Below are positions 8,722-18,402 of a stretch of DNA of 64,000 nucleotides, in pieces. Both the position numbers and the translations under genes were made by a program. The stretch's first letter is position 1, and every line of letters starts with the position of its first letter. A model generated the notes under the pieces. It ran no database searches. It saw only the letters and a program-made list of their open reading frames with translations, and had not been told where the DNA came from. Source of the DNA: Paenibacillus alkalitolerans. Lineage in GTDB: Bacteria > Bacillota > Bacilli > Paenibacillales > YIM-B00363. The DNA lies in assembly GCF_016482785.1 (NCBI RefSeq), contig NZ_JAEMXM010000009.1, forward strand, positions 54,264 to 118,263, in the 5' to 3' direction.

Positions 8722-11355
8722 ATGAAAGCAAGCGAAATTCGAAGCAAATGGTTACAATTTTTCGAGAGTAAAGGACATAAAATCGAGCCGAGCGCTCCGC
8801 TCGTTCCGCACAACGATCCGACGCTGCTTTGGATCAATGCGGGGATGGCGCCGCTTAAACCGTATTTCGACGGCCGGGTGAAACCGGATAATCCGCGGAT
8901 CGCCAATGCGCAGAAATGCATTCGCACCAACGATATCGAGAACGTCGGCAAAACGCGCCGGCATCACACGTTCTTCGAAATGCTCGGCAACTTCTCCATC
9001 GGAGATTATTTTAAGGAAGAGGCGATTACATGGGCGTGGGAATTCCTTACGTCCCCGGAGTGGATAGGCTTCGATCCGGAGCGGTTGTCCGTGACGATTC
9101 ATCCTGAGGATGAAGAAGCCTACAAGCTCTGGAATGAAAAAATAGGCATTCCCGCTGAGCGTATATTTAAGCTGGAGGACAACTTCTGGGACATCGGCGA
9201 AGGACCTTGCGGACCTTGTACAGAGATTTTCTACGACCGCGGTCCGAAATACGGCGATCTGTCCGATCCCGAATGCACTCCCGGCGGCGAGAACGAACGG
9301 TTCCTTGAAGTGTGGAACTTGGTGTTTTCGCAATTTAACCACAATAAAGACGGGTCGTATACGCCTCTGCCGAACAAAAACATCGATACGGGCGCAGGGC
9401 TCGAACGGTTTGCTTCCATACTTCAGGATGTCGATTCGAACTTTGACACCGATTTGTTCCGCCCGATCATCGACGCAGCTTGCCATATTTCCGGCGTGAC
9501 CTACGGCAAGGACACCGACACGGATGTCGCTCTTAAAGTAATCGCCGATCATATCCGCACCGTCGTGTTCTCCGTCGGGGACGGGGTGCTGCCCGGCAAC
9601 GAAGGCCGCGGTTACGTCATACGCCGACTTCTTCGCCGCGCGGTCCGCTACGGAAAGACGCTCGGCGTAGAGAAGCCGTTCTTGTATCAGCTGACTCCCG
9701 TGGTCGGCGAAATCATGGGCGTTTACTATTCGGAAGTGGTGGATAAACGCGAGTTCATCGAACGTGTCATACGTATGGAGGAGGAACGCTTCCATGAAAC
9801 GTTGACCGAAGGCTTGAGCATTCTCGAGTCGTTTGCCGCGGGGGCGAAAGCCGAAGGCCGGGACTCCATTTCCGGAACGGAGGCGTTCAAGCTTTACGAT
9901 ACGTACGGATTTCCTCTCGATTTGACGGAGGATTATGCAGCGGAGAAGGGGATGACCGTAGACCGGGACGGATTCGATGCGGCGATGGAAGAGCAGCGCC
10001 GACGCGCCCGCGCCGCCCGGCAAGAGACCGAAAGCATGAAAGTGCAAGGAGGCGCGCTCTCCGACTTTGCGGTTAAAAGCGAGTTTGTTGGATATACTGA
10101 ACTGGTAACGGCTGCTAAAGTCATCGCCATCGTTCATAACGATGCCATGATCGACATGGCGGGCGCCGGCGAGAAAGTGGCGGTCATCCTTGACCGGACG
10201 CCGTTCTATGCGGAAAGCGGCGGTCAAGCGAGCGACGGCGGAACATTGTCGAACCGGGATGTGTCGGCCGTAGTCGAAGACGTATCGAAGGCGCCGCACG
10301 GCCAGCATGTACACTATGTAACCGTCGAACGCGGGGTTTTACGCAAAGGGGACGAATTGACGGCCGCCGTTGCGAAGGAATCGCGTGAAGGAACGGTCAA
10401 AAATCATACCGCAACGCATCTGCTCCACAAAGCGCTGAAAGAAGTGCTGGGCGAACACGTAAACCAAGCGGGTTCGCTTGTGGAGCCGGACCGGCTCCGG
10501 TTCGACTTCTCGCACATCGCCGCCGTCACGGCCGACGAGCTTGCGGAAGTGGAACGCCGAGTCAACCGGCAAATTTGGTTGGGCACTCCGTTGAAAATCG
10601 AACAATTGCCGCTTTCCGAAGCGAAGGCTATGGGCGCGACTGCCTTGTTCGGGGAAAAATACGGCGATATCGTTCGCGTCGTCCAGGTGGCCGGCTACAG
10701 CATCGAATTGTGCGGCGGCTGCCACGTCGGCAACACTTCCCAAATCGGGCTGTTTAAAATCGTTAACGAGAGCGGTATCGGCTCCGGCATCCGGCGCATC
10801 GAAGCGGTGACAGGCAAGGCGGCTTATTTGTACCTTGACAGCCAATTGCAGCTGTTGCGCGACAGTGCGGCCATGCTGAAGTCGAATCCGGCCGACCTGC
10901 CGAAACGAATCGAAGGCGTGCAAGCGCAATTGCGGGATGCCCAGCGTGAAATCGACTCGTTGCGCGGCAAATTGAGCGAGCTGGAAGCCGGCGCTTTGGA
11001 ACATGCGGTGAAGAAGATCGGCAACGTTCCGCTGCTTGCCGCCGAAGTGGGCGGCGCGGACATGGAGAGCTTGCGCGGCATCGCCGACCGAATGAAACAG
11101 AAACTCGGTTCCGTGATCATCGTGCTCGGATCTTCTTTCGAAGGCAAGGTGAACCTGGTGGCTGCCGTAACTTCGGATTTGGTGAAGGAAGGCTATTCCG
11201 CGGGAGCACTTGTCAAGGAAGCGGCGGCAATTTGCGGCGGCGGCGGCGGCGGGCGGCCGGATATGGCGCAGGCCGGCGGCAAAGACGCTTCAAAGCTCGG
11301 AGAAGCGCTCAAAAAAGTGGAATCGATGCTCGCCGAAAAACAAGGGCAAGTCTAA
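8722..11355 (+). CDS. alaS: Alanine--tRNA ligase
   Basis: AlaRS charges tRNA-Ala. The 877-residue protein shows the class II catalytic core at the N terminus (motif 2 region [12 protein letters not shown], motif 3 [13 protein letters not shown]), the editing-domain zinc ligands HTATHLLH and CGGCH, and the C-Ala domain with a glycine-rich segment [13 protein letters not shown] near the end. The ATG at 8722 is preceded by CAGGAGG, 12 bases away, directly downstream of the T-box terminator. The frame is open upstream to 8626, but that lies inside the leader. Confidence 0.98.
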   Translation: MKASEIRSKWLQFFESKGHKIEPSAPLVPHNDPTLLWINAGMAPLKPYFDGRVKPDNPRIANAQKCIRTNDIENVGKTRRHHTFFEMLGNFSIGDYFKEEAITWAWEFLTSPEWIGFDPERLSVTIHPEDEEAYKLWNEKIGIPAERIFKLEDNFWDIGEGPCGPCTEIFYDRGPKYGDLSDPECTPGGENERFLEVWNLVFSQFNHNKDGSYTPLPNKNIDTGAGLERFASILQDVDSNFDTDLFRPIIDAACHISGVTYGKDTDTDVALKVIADHIRTVVFSVGDGVLPGNEGRGYVIRRLLRRAVRYGKTLGVEKPFLYQLTPVVGEIMGVYYSEVVDKREFIERVIRMEEERFHETLTEGLSILESFAAGAKAEGRDSISGTEAFKLYDTYGFPLDLTEDYAAEKGMTVDRDGFDAAMEEQRRRARAARQETESMKVQGGALSDFAVKSEFVGYTELVTAAKVIAIVHNDAMIDMAGAGEKVAVILDRTPFYAESGGQASDGGTLSNRDVSAVVEDVSKAPHGQHVHYVTVERGVLRKGDELTAAVAKESREGTVKNHTATHLLHKALKEVLGEHVNQAGSLVEPDRLRFDFSHIAAVTADELAEVERRVNRQIWLGTPLKIEQLPLSEAKAMGATALFGEKYGDIVRVVQVAGYSIELCGGCHVGNTSQIGLFKIVNESGIGSGIRRIEAVTGKAAYLYLDSQLQLLRDSAAMLKSNPADLPKRIEGVQAQLRDAQREIDSLRGKLSELEAGALEHAVKKIGNVPLLAAEVGGADMESLRGIADRMKQKLGSVIIVLGSSFEGKVNLVAAVTSDLVKEGYSAGALVKEAAAICGGGGGGRPDMAQAGGKDASKLGEALKKVESMLAEKQGQV

Positions 11356-11452
11356 TTCGGCCAAAAAAAGGATTTTTCGCATTTGGCACAGAATATAGAT
11401 AATATAGCTTTAAAGAAGTATGAGTATATTTTTGCGCATGGGAGGTGCCGGT

Positions 11453-11716
11453 ATGGATTTCATGGACAAAACGATGAAATACGTGCCTCAAGCCGATTCC
11501 CGGGAAGCGTCGGCCCAAGAGGTGTTGATGAGCGTTTATGACGCCCTGCAGGAGAAAGGGTACAACCCTATCAACCAAATCGTAGGATATTTGTTGTCCG
11601 GCGATCCGGCGTACATCCCTCGCCACGAAAACGCGCGCAGCCTGATACGCAAACGTGAAAGGGACGAATTGATCGAGGAGCTCGTTCGATTTTACGTGAG
11701 CCATCATCGCCGCTAA
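11453..11716 (+). CDS. ireB: IreB family regulatory phosphoprotein (YrzL/UPF0297)
   Basis: An 87-residue protein of the IreB/UPF0297 family, known in Enterococcus as a substrate of the PASTA kinase IreK that tunes cephalosporin resistance and envelope stress. Conserved elements are MDKTMKY near the start, [19 protein letters not shown] in the middle and a basic region [16 protein letters not shown]. The phosphoacceptor threonine cannot be assigned here with certainty (T7 in MDKTM is the likely equivalent). Start ATG 11453 has GGGAGGTG 7 bases upstream. It is 1 base from ruvX, matching yrzL-yrrK in Bacillus. Confidence 0.93.
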   Translation: MDFMDKTMKYVPQADSREASAQEVLMSVYDALQEKGYNPINQIVGYLLSGDPAYIPRHENARSLIRKRERDELIEELVRFYVSHHRR

Positions 11717-11717
11717 T

Positions 11718-12140
11718 ATGAAGCGTTACATGGGACTGGACTACGGGGACAAACAAATCGGCGTAGCGGTGAGCGACGAGCTGGGATGGACGGCTCAAGG
11801 GCTGACGGTGCTGCGCAACTCTCGCGACGAGCGGGTGTTGAACGACATTGTGAATTTGGTGAAGGAATGGAACGTGGGGGAATTGATCGTAGGGCTTCCG
11901 AAGAACATGAACGGAACCGTCGGTCCGCGCGGCCAATTGGCCATGGAGTTTGCTGAAACGCTCAAAGCGGCCGTCGCGATTCCCGTGCATCTGTGGGACG
12001 AGAGGTTAACGACCGTATCCGCGGAACGAATGCTGATTGAGGCGGATGTAAGCCGCAAGAAGCGCAAGGGCGTCGTCGACCGTATAGCCGCGGCGTTAAT
12101 ATTGCAAAATTATATCGATTCCAAAACATCAAAGAGGTGA
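11718..12140 (+). CDS. ruvX: Putative pre-16S rRNA nuclease / Holliday junction resolvase (YqgF)
   Basis: A 140-residue RNase H-like protein. GLDYGDKQIGVAVSD near the N terminus supplies the first catalytic aspartate, GLPKNMNG and the WDERLTTVSAE block are conserved family motifs, and a late aspartate lies in VVDRIAAALILQ. YqgF homologues mature the 16S rRNA 5' end; the resolvase role is older and less certain. It begins one base after the ireB stop and overlaps no other gene; the DUF1292 gene follows closely. Confidence 0.95.
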   Translation: MKRYMGLDYGDKQIGVAVSDELGWTAQGLTVLRNSRDERVLNDIVNLVKEWNVGELIVGLPKNMNGTVGPRGQLAMEFAETLKAAVAIPVHLWDERLTTVSAERMLIEADVSRKKRKGVVDRIAAALILQNYIDSKTSKR

Positions 12141-12145
12141 GTATA

Positions 12146-12469
12146 ATGGCGGATCAACACGACGGAGTGCACGATATGGAAGCAACCGATGAGCTCGAAC
12201 CGGAAATCATTTATATCCCGGACGAGGAAGGCAACGAAGAAGAGTTCGAAGTCATTATGAAATTTGAAGTGGACGGCTCGGACAACAAGTATATGATGGT
12301 GGTGCCGCTTGAAAGCGACGACGACGAAACCGACGAAGTGTACGCGTTTCGTTATGAAGAAGAAGGCGACGAATTGAAGCTGTACACAATCGATGACGAA
12401 GAAGAATGGGATATGGTCGAGGAGACGTTCAATACGTTGCTTGAAGAGATGGACGGGAGCGAAAAGTAA
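12146..12469 (+). CDS. DUF1292 protein (YrzB-like)
   Basis: A 107-residue, strongly acidic protein. The DUF1292 core is visible from EIIYIPDEEGNEEEFEV through YMMVVPL, AFRYEEEGDEL and the closing IDDEEEWDMVEETFN. I start it at ATG 12146, with GAGGTGA 6 bases upstream; a GTG at 12137 is in frame but covers that site. Function is unknown; the gene occupies the yrzB position between ruvX and mltG in Bacillales. It is followed by a second DUF1292 gene with a one-base overlap. Confidence 0.88.
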   Translation: MADQHDGVHDMEATDELEPEIIYIPDEEGNEEEFEVIMKFEVDGSDNKYMMVVPLESDDDETDEVYAFRYEEEGDELKLYTIDDEEEWDMVEETFNTLLEEMDGSEK

Positions 12470-12792
12470 TGTCCGGATACCGGTTGCAGGATGTTATTCG
12501 AACGAACCGGCTTCGGGAGTCGTACGGCGAAGAAATCGCACTTACGGAGGACGGGAAGGATACGGCCGCCGTTTACCGTCTCGTTCTGGAATTCGATGTG
12601 GGCGGCCGGTCCTACGCGGTTCTTCAACCTGGAGACGAGCGTTCGGAAGACGCCGGGGAGTACCTGCTCTTTCGGATTAACGGTTCGGGTGCCGGACAGT
12701 ACGAAATCGAGACGATTGACGACGACGAAGAATGGGAAGACGTTTCTGAATTAGTGGACGAAATGACGACCCGATTTTCGGACGATACGTAA
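12469..12792 (+). CDS. Second DUF1292 protein, tandem paralogue
   Basis: A 107-residue acidic protein whose ATG shares one base with the previous stop (TAATG). It shows the DUF1292 layout: a beta-rich middle (RLVLEFDVGGRSYAVLQPG), EYLLFRING, and the closing signature IETIDDDEEWEDVSELVDE. It is clearly diverged from its neighbour but equal in length, so it is best read as an old tandem duplication. Function unknown. Coupling suggests the two are made in fixed ratio. Confidence 0.8.
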   Translation: MSGYRLQDVIRTNRLRESYGEEIALTEDGKDTAAVYRLVLEFDVGGRSYAVLQPGDERSEDAGEYLLFRINGSGAGQYEIETIDDDEEWEDVSELVDEMTTRFSDDT

Positions 12793-12877
12793 CAAAGCTC
12801 ACTTTCACCATTTATAAAGCTTGAACATTTGAGCGGCGAAAGTCGCTCTTTTTCCTGTTACGGGGAGGAACTGCATT

Positions 12878-13948
12878 TTGAAAATATGGAAAATAGTAAC
12901 ATTGATCGGCACGATAGCCATAGGAGTTGTTGCGGGACTCGGTTTGTATACGGCGAAACAGCTGCAGCCGACCGATCCGTCGGATATTCCGATCCTTGTA
13001 GAAATTCCGGAAGGCACACACAGCCAGGGCATAGCGGATATTTTGGAAGAAGAGCGCATTATTCGCAACGGCAAGATCTTTTCTTATTATTTAAAATACA
13101 AGGGTTTTGGGAGCGACTTTCAAGCGGGAATTTACGAGATGAAACCGGGAATGCCGATTGCCGACATCATTCGTCAGCTTTCGTCAGGCGAAACCGTGAA
13201 AGAGGAAGTCATACGTATTACGGTTCCGGAAGGGTTTACGGCCGCTCGAATCATCGATCTGCTGGCAGAGGAGCACGGATTTTCGCGTGACGCATTGGCC
13301 GGTTTGATACGAAGCCGGAAAGCCGTCGAAGAGGCGCAGGAGGAGGCGGACAAGCCCGTCTGGGCCGCGACCGTGCCGGACAATCCCGACTATAAATATA
13401 TGATGGAAGGCTATCTGTTTCCAGAAACGTACGAGCTTCCGAAAGACGCGGCTCCCGAGCATGTCGTCCGCCGCATGCTGCTCGAATTGGACAACAAGGT
13501 GAAACAGCTGCCTGAAGGATGGGAAGAAAGGCTTACGGAGCTGGGGATATCGTTTCACAAAATGCTGACGATCGCTTCGCTTATCGAACGGGAAGTGACG
13601 GTCGACAAAGAGCGGGCCATTGTTGCGGGCGTTATTTACAACCGCCTCCAGCGAAACATGCCTCTCCAGCTCGATGCGACTGTGCAATATTTATTCGATA
13701 AGCAAAAAGACCGGTTGTTCGAGAAGGATCTGCAAATCGAGAGCCCATACAATACTTATCGGAATAACGGGCTTCCACCGGGTCCAATCGCCAGCCCCGG
13801 GTTGAAATCGATAGAGGCGGCGCTATATCCGGAGGAGACTAAATATTTATACTACGTGACGAAAAAAGACGGGTCAGGCGAGCATTATTTCGCAGAAACG
13901 TATGAGCAGCACTTGAAAAATATTAAAGAAAGCAAGCGTTCCCAATAA
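12878..13948 (+). CDS. mltG: Endolytic peptidoglycan transglycosylase MltG
   Basis: MltG cleaves nascent glycan strands at the membrane and sets glycan length. The 356-residue protein has one N-terminal transmembrane helix (about 5-24), a LysM-like subdomain (about 38-115, VEIPEGTHSQGIADILEEE), and the YceG catalytic domain with the glutamate E237 in SLIERE and the downstream block SPYNTYRNNGLPPGPIASPG. Start is TTG 12878, 8 bases after GGGGAGGAA. Position after DUF1292 matches yrrL in Bacillus. Confidence 0.95.
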   Translation: MKIWKIVTLIGTIAIGVVAGLGLYTAKQLQPTDPSDIPILVEIPEGTHSQGIADILEEERIIRNGKIFSYYLKYKGFGSDFQAGIYEMKPGMPIADIIRQLSSGETVKEEVIRITVPEGFTAARIIDLLAEEHGFSRDALAGLIRSRKAVEEAQEEADKPVWAATVPDNPDYKYMMEGYLFPETYELPKDAAPEHVVRRMLLELDNKVKQLPEGWEERLTELGISFHKMLTIASLIEREVTVDKERAIVAGVIYNRLQRNMPLQLDATVQYLFDKQKDRLFEKDLQIESPYNTYRNNGLPPGPIASPGLKSIEAALYPEETKYLYYVTKKDGSGEHYFAETYEQHLKNIKESKRSQ

Positions 13949-14067
13949 AACATGGGAATGCCGGTAAAACGGTTGCAAAATTTTTCCGTAATGAGAGGAT
14001 TCCTAACGGTTGTGTCGAATATAGTCGATTGAGAAATCAATTAGTTCTGTAGTCATAGCTGAAAGGA

Positions 14068-16194
14068 ATGGTGGGTTTGGCCCCGAAACTTCCCGGGTTT
14101 ATTAGAAATCGACGTTTGAATGTGGGTGCAGTCCTTTCCTCCACACGGAGCAACGTTTCACAGGTTCGTTTTGTCAATCCGGCCCGATCGATAGGAATGC
14201 GGTTATTCATTTACTTCTTTGCCGTCATTCTTATAGGTGTTTCATCCGTAGGACTGATTTCTTATTCGAAATCGAAACAAATTATCGAGAAGAAAGTATC
14301 GGATTCGAACCGGCAGACGGTGTTTCAAATCAGCGGCAAATTGAATCTTATTTTTGAGAATTACGAGAGCTTATCGGTGCAGGCGCTGCTTATTCCAGAG
14401 TTTGCCGAATTGGTGTCCGAGTCCCGGCTTACCAACAAGGTAACTATTGAACAAATCGAATTGCGCCGCAAAGTGGAAGCGCGTCTTCAAAGCTATATGC
14501 ACGCCGATAAAAATATTGGCGGCATCTTTTTGATCCCGCTCGACGATAAGCTTCTGCCCTTCTACTCTTATGTGGTTGAACCGGAAACGTTGAAGAAGAC
14601 CGATTGGTTCCAAAAAGTAATCGATGCGGAGGGCAAGGGCGTTTGGGTCCCCACATTCGCCAAAGGGCCTGCAGGCTCCCAACCGCAGCCGGCTTTCGGT
14701 TTTGCCAGACTCGTTAAAGATACGAGCACGTTCACGCCGAACTATGTCATGCTTATCGAGCTTAAGGAATCGATCCTGCAAGAGGCCGGTTCCACCTCAT
14801 TGACGGCAGAGGAAGCAATGTACGTTCTGGACCAAGACGGAACGATCGTCTCCTCTCCCAATGCGGAATTGATCGGCTCGAAGCTTCCCGTTGAGCTGAA
14901 ACCCGATGAAAACAAAGGCAGTTCGTCCGTTCAGCGTGTGGACGGTGAGGACATGCTGATTTCCCATCAGATCGTCAGCAAGAACGGCTGGCAAATGGTG
15001 GGGACTATTCCGTACCGTACGCTTGTGAATGAAACGAACGAAATATTCAATTTGACGATCGTAATGGCAATTGTGGGCGCATTGGCGGCCGTACTCATCG
15101 GTTGGTTCGTCGCATTGCGCATCGGCCGCCCTCTCCAACAGATGAGCGGTCTGATGAGGCAGGCCGAAGCCGGCGACTTGTCGGTTCGCTCCCCTCATAC
15201 GGGCCGCACGGATGAGATTGGAAAGCTGGCGCAAAGCTTCAACGAGATGATCGGAAATATCCGGGGGCTGGTCGAACAAACGAGTCGATCCGCCGAAGAA
15301 GTGCTTCGCACCGCTTCGGAGCTTGCCGATTCGTCCCGGAAGACGGCGGCGTCGGCGAGTGAAATCGCGACGGCAACGGAGCAAATTGCAAGCGGCGCGG
15401 GCAATCTGGCGGTTGAAGCGGAGAAGGGAACCGATCTTACGCTGCAAATGGGAGAACGGATGAGACAGACGATCGAAGCGAATGTCGAGATGGCGAGCGC
15501 GGCGGCGGAAGTGCAAAATTCCAGCGTCCAAGGCTCCCGGCATATGCAGGAGATGAGCGAAAAGACGAGCGCCACGGAAGAACTCACCCGTTCGATGGTC
15601 CGAAAAGTCGAAGATCTTAAAGAGAGCACCGGTTCCATTAGAAAAATATTGGATACGTTGAACAACATGACGAAGCAGACGAATATTTTGGCTCTTAACG
15701 CAACGATCGAAGCGGCGCGTGCCGGCGCCGCCGGAAGAGGCTTCATGGTTGTGGCCGACGAAATTCGAAAGCTTGCGGACCAATCGAAGCACAATATCGA
15801 TTCCGTGGGGGAAATGATCGAACGCATCCGCAAAGAAATTGAAGAAACCGTACTGTTGGTATCCGAAGCGTACCCGATGTTCCGCGAACAAATCGTCGCG
15901 GTGAAGGAGTCGAACGAAATATTCGATTCGGTTAACGAACGGATGGGGCTTTTCGTCGAGCAGCTTGATGCGGTTACGGAATCGATCACGCAGCTGGACC
16001 AAACGCAGAAATCGCTGAATGAAGCGATGACGAACGTAAGCGCGGTCGCCGAGCAGTCTTCGGCAACGTCCGAAGAAGTGGCCGGATTAAGCTCGGAGCA
16101 ATTGGCGGTGAGCCAGTCGCTTGTTGACCTTTCGAACCGGTTGGAGGAAGTGTCGAACGCTTTGAAGGAATCCTTAACAAAATTCAGTATGTGA
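14068..16194 (+). CDS. Methyl-accepting chemotaxis protein
   Basis: A 708-residue transducer. A cytoplasmic N-terminal extension (about 40 residues) precedes the first membrane helix (about 44-66); a Cache-type periplasmic sensor follows to about 310, with a second helix near 330-350, a HAMP domain ([20 protein letters not shown]), and a long coiled-coil signalling domain. The conserved hairpin tip [16 protein letters not shown] and [18 protein letters not shown] bind CheA/CheW. Start is uncertain: ATG 14068 sits 1 base from GAAAGG, and GTG 14071 is next. The ligand is not predictable. It is monocistronic. Confidence 0.93.
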   Translation: MVGLAPKLPGFIRNRRLNVGAVLSSTRSNVSQVRFVNPARSIGMRLFIYFFAVILIGVSSVGLISYSKSKQIIEKKVSDSNRQTVFQISGKLNLIFENYESLSVQALLIPEFAELVSESRLTNKVTIEQIELRRKVEARLQSYMHADKNIGGIFLIPLDDKLLPFYSYVVEPETLKKTDWFQKVIDAEGKGVWVPTFAKGPAGSQPQPAFGFARLVKDTSTFTPNYVMLIELKESILQEAGSTSLTAEEAMYVLDQDGTIVSSPNAELIGSKLPVELKPDENKGSSSVQRVDGEDMLISHQIVSKNGWQMVGTIPYRTLVNETNEIFNLTIVMAIVGALAAVLIGWFVALRIGRPLQQMSGLMRQAEAGDLSVRSPHTGRTDEIGKLAQSFNEMIGNIRGLVEQTSRSAEEVLRTASELADSSRKTAASASEIATATEQIASGAGNLAVEAEKGTDLTLQMGERMRQTIEANVEMASAAAEVQNSSVQGSRHMQEMSEKTSATEELTRSMVRKVEDLKESTGSIRKILDTLNNMTKQTNILALNATIEAARAGAAGRGFMVVADEIRKLADQSKHNIDSVGEMIERIRKEIEETVLLVSEAYPMFREQIVAVKESNEIFDSVNERMGLFVEQLDAVTESITQLDQTQKSLNEAMTNVSAVAEQSSATSEEVAGLSSEQLAVSQSLVDLSNRLEEVSNALKESLTKFSM

Positions 16195-16201
16195 TCAGAA
16201 A

Positions 16202-16238
16202 GCGCCGCCTCGGTAATCTAATCCGGGCGGTGTTTTTT
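16202..16238 (+). terminator. Terminator of the chemoreceptor gene
   Basis: CGCCGCCT pairs with GGGCGGTG and TTTTTT follows. Confidence 0.8.
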
Positions 16239-16276
16239 GCGCCAAACTTGATAATAATGGTGTTGAGGTGAAAAAG

Positions 16277-18067
16277 TTGATTCGGCAATCCCGCATATTT
16301 TTGGCATTGATGATCATGACGTTCGCTATCGGCATCTTGGGGACAAGGCTGTTATGGCTGCAGGCGCATGCCGCATTCGCCCCTGACGGCGATAAGCACG
16401 GCGCGGTGACACGATCCGTAGCTCAGCGGGCGAAAGGAGCCGTTCTGGATAGCGGCAGGGGAACCATTGTGGACCGCAACGGCGAACCGTTAGCAGGCAT
16501 CCCTATTCGGTCATTGCTCCTGCTGCCCGTCCAGTCCGGGTTTCCTGCCCATGAGAAAATCGTTGAGCTTGCGCGGATTATTGGGGTTGATCCGGCGTAC
16601 CTGGAGAATACGTGGCAATCGTTGACGCAACCCGGATTATGGTTGGAACCGGGCGGGAAAGCGCCTATAGAATTGACTTCGGATCAAGATAACCGAATTC
16701 AGGCTTTGGGGGCGCCGGGCGCAATACCCGTCGATGCGGTCCGCAGATATCCGAGGGACGGTACTGCTCAGCAGCTCATCGGTTTTGTCGCCGAGTGGCC
16801 GGAACGAATTCAAGCGGCTTATTCCGACCGGTTGCAGAGCGGAGCGCTGACGGCTGCGACACCGATCGGCGCGTCGGGGCTGGAGTTGGCGTTTGACCGG
16901 TTTTTACAAGGCATCGGGACGTCCGCCGTCGCGCTCCATACCGACAATCGCGGTCAGCCGCTTTCAGGCATCGGCATACGCAAGACTGTCGTCGACAATG
17001 CGTATTATCCGCTGCAGTTGGTGTCAACGATCGACAAGAGATTGCAGCAGCGCATAGAGGAGGCGGCCGACCAAAGCGGACTGACGAGCGGGTCCGTCGT
17101 GGTATTGGATGCGAGAACCGCGGATGTCATTGCGCTGGTTAGCCGGCCGCAATTCGAACCGAACGTTGCGCACGGTTCGAAAGGCAGCTGGCGCAATCAT
17201 GCGTTGGTCAGCATTACGCCGGGTTCCGTGTATAAGAGTGTGATCGCCGCCGCTGCTTTGGAAGAGGGGGTCGTTTCGCCGAAGGAACATTTTTTCTGCG
17301 ACGGGGATTATGGTAAATACGGTCTTACTTGCTGGAAAGAAGGCGGTCATGGACATGTGACGTTCGAGGAAGGCTTCGCGCAATCGTGCAATATTGTGTT
17401 TGCACAGGTAGCGGAGCGGCTTTCCGCCGCAAAGCTGAAGAAGTATGCAGAAGCTTTCGGAATAACGGGGAGGGTCGGATGGAGCGGGACGTCTTCCGTC
17501 GACGGAAAGGCGCTGCTCCATTTTCCCGAAGAAGAAGCGGGAACGGTTTTTGCCAAAGGTGCGGGAACGATTGACGGGGGCGTTCTAGCGCAAACGGGAA
17601 TCGGGCAGCGGGATGTGCGGATGACTCCCCTGTCCGCCGCCAATTGGATCGTGACGCTGCTGCATGACGGCGACGCGTTGACGCCGAGGGCAGCGTCAGA
17701 AATCCGGTTCGCTGACGAGAGGACGATGGAGAAGTATGCAATACGGCAATTGTCTTCACCCGGCTCGGGGTTGTCAAGCGGCACGGCGGATATGCTGAAA
17801 TCGATGATGGTCAAGGTCGTCGAAGAAGGCACGGGAACCGCATTGAAACGAGCCGAGTGGAAGCTGGCGGGCAAATCGGGCACCGCCGAGGTGACCGTTC
17901 AGGGGAAGCCGTTCGTGCATCAATGGTTTGTCGGTTACGGTCCCGCGGAGAGCCCGCGGTATGCGGCGGCCGTCGTATTTGAACGGCGCCCTCCGAATTC
18001 GCCGCATGCGGCAATTACGTTATTTAAAGAAGTAATGGACGTGTTGGCCGAGGCATCGGATCCGTAA
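16277..18067 (+). CDS. Class B penicillin-binding protein (transpeptidase)
   Basis: A D,D-transpeptidase that cross-links peptidoglycan. It has one N-terminal membrane helix, a PBP dimerisation domain (GRGTIVDRNGEPLA at about 60-76), and the transpeptidase domain. Numbered from the GTG 16268, the SxxK motif is S320-V-Y-K323, SxN is S373-C-N and the third box is K536-S-G-T. There are no PASTA repeats. The TTG at 16277 has GAGGTG 6 bases upstream; GTG 16268 is the alternative. Position after mltG resembles pbpI (PBP4b) of Bacillus, which I infer as the closest relative. A palindromic repeat array starts two bases after the stop. Confidence 0.9.
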   Translation: MIRQSRIFLALMIMTFAIGILGTRLLWLQAHAAFAPDGDKHGAVTRSVAQRAKGAVLDSGRGTIVDRNGEPLAGIPIRSLLLLPVQSGFPAHEKIVELARIIGVDPAYLENTWQSLTQPGLWLEPGGKAPIELTSDQDNRIQALGAPGAIPVDAVRRYPRDGTAQQLIGFVAEWPERIQAAYSDRLQSGALTAATPIGASGLELAFDRFLQGIGTSAVALHTDNRGQPLSGIGIRKTVVDNAYYPLQLVSTIDKRLQQRIEEAADQSGLTSGSVVVLDARTADVIALVSRPQFEPNVAHGSKGSWRNHALVSITPGSVYKSVIAAAALEEGVVSPKEHFFCDGDYGKYGLTCWKEGGHGHVTFEEGFAQSCNIVFAQVAERLSAAKLKKYAEAFGITGRVGWSGTSSVDGKALLHFPEEEAGTVFAKGAGTIDGGVLAQTGIGQRDVRMTPLSAANWIVTLLHDGDALTPRAASEIRFADERTMEKYAIRQLSSPGSGLSSGTADMLKSMMVKVVEEGTGTALKRAEWKLAGKSGTAEVTVQGKPFVHQWFVGYGPAESPRYAAAVVFERRPPNSPHAAITLFKEVMDVLAEASDP

Positions 18068-18068
18068 C

Positions 18069-18362
18069 GGGTTCCTTGAAACATCACAAAGGTTGTTTTA
18101 TCAATTCAAACTTGTTCTTTCTGATGTTATAAGGAACCCTTCATCGAAGTAAATACAAAGAAGCAAGACCGCGAATAAAGGAAGGGTTCCTTGAAACATC
18201 ACAAAGGTTGTTTTATCAATTCAAACTTGTTCTTTCTGATGTTATAAGGAACCCTTCATCGAAGTAAATACAAAGAAGCAAGACCGCGAATAAAGGAAGG
18301 GTTCCTTGAAACATCACAAAGGTTGTTTTATCAATTCAAACTTGTTCTTTCTGATGTTATAA
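18069..18362. repeat. Tandem array of a 115-bp palindromic repeat (2.5 copies)
   Basis: Units begin at 18069, 18184 and 18299, with two complete, essentially identical 115-bp copies and a partial third of about 64 bp. Each unit holds a 71-bp imperfect palindrome bounded by GGGTTCCTT / AAGGAACCC with an inner pair AACATCACAAAG / CTTTCTGATGTT, then a 44-bp spacer with CAAAGAAGCAAGACCGCG. The third copy breaks off after GATGTTATA and joins TACAAAGA of the spacer. Diverged single copy at 4790-4917 on the other strand. Confidence 0.97.
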
Positions 18363-18363
18363 T
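18335..18363 (+). promoter_or_regulatory. Candidate promoter for the deacetylase gene inside repeat copy 3
   Basis: TTCAAA (18335-18340), a 17-base spacer and a perfect TATAAT (18358-18363). In complete repeat copies the -10 equivalent reads TATAAG; the truncation point of copy 3 creates the consensus hexamer. Confidence 0.6.
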
Positions 18364-18402
18364 ACAAAGATAGGGAGAGAAGACGGAATTAGGGGGAGAG
18401 CA

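Noticed and set aside
8752..10314. A 520-codon open frame on the minus strand
   Set aside because: It is antisense to alaS, has no ribosome site and no recognisable domain. Open antisense frames are a codon-bias effect over long GC-rich genes.
14797..16002. A 401-codon open frame on the minus strand
   Set aside because: Antisense to the chemoreceptor; the plus-strand signalling domain is unmistakable.
18069..18362. Tandem repeat considered as a CRISPR array
   Set aside because: The unit is 115 bp with only 2.5 copies and no variable spacers; no cas genes are near.
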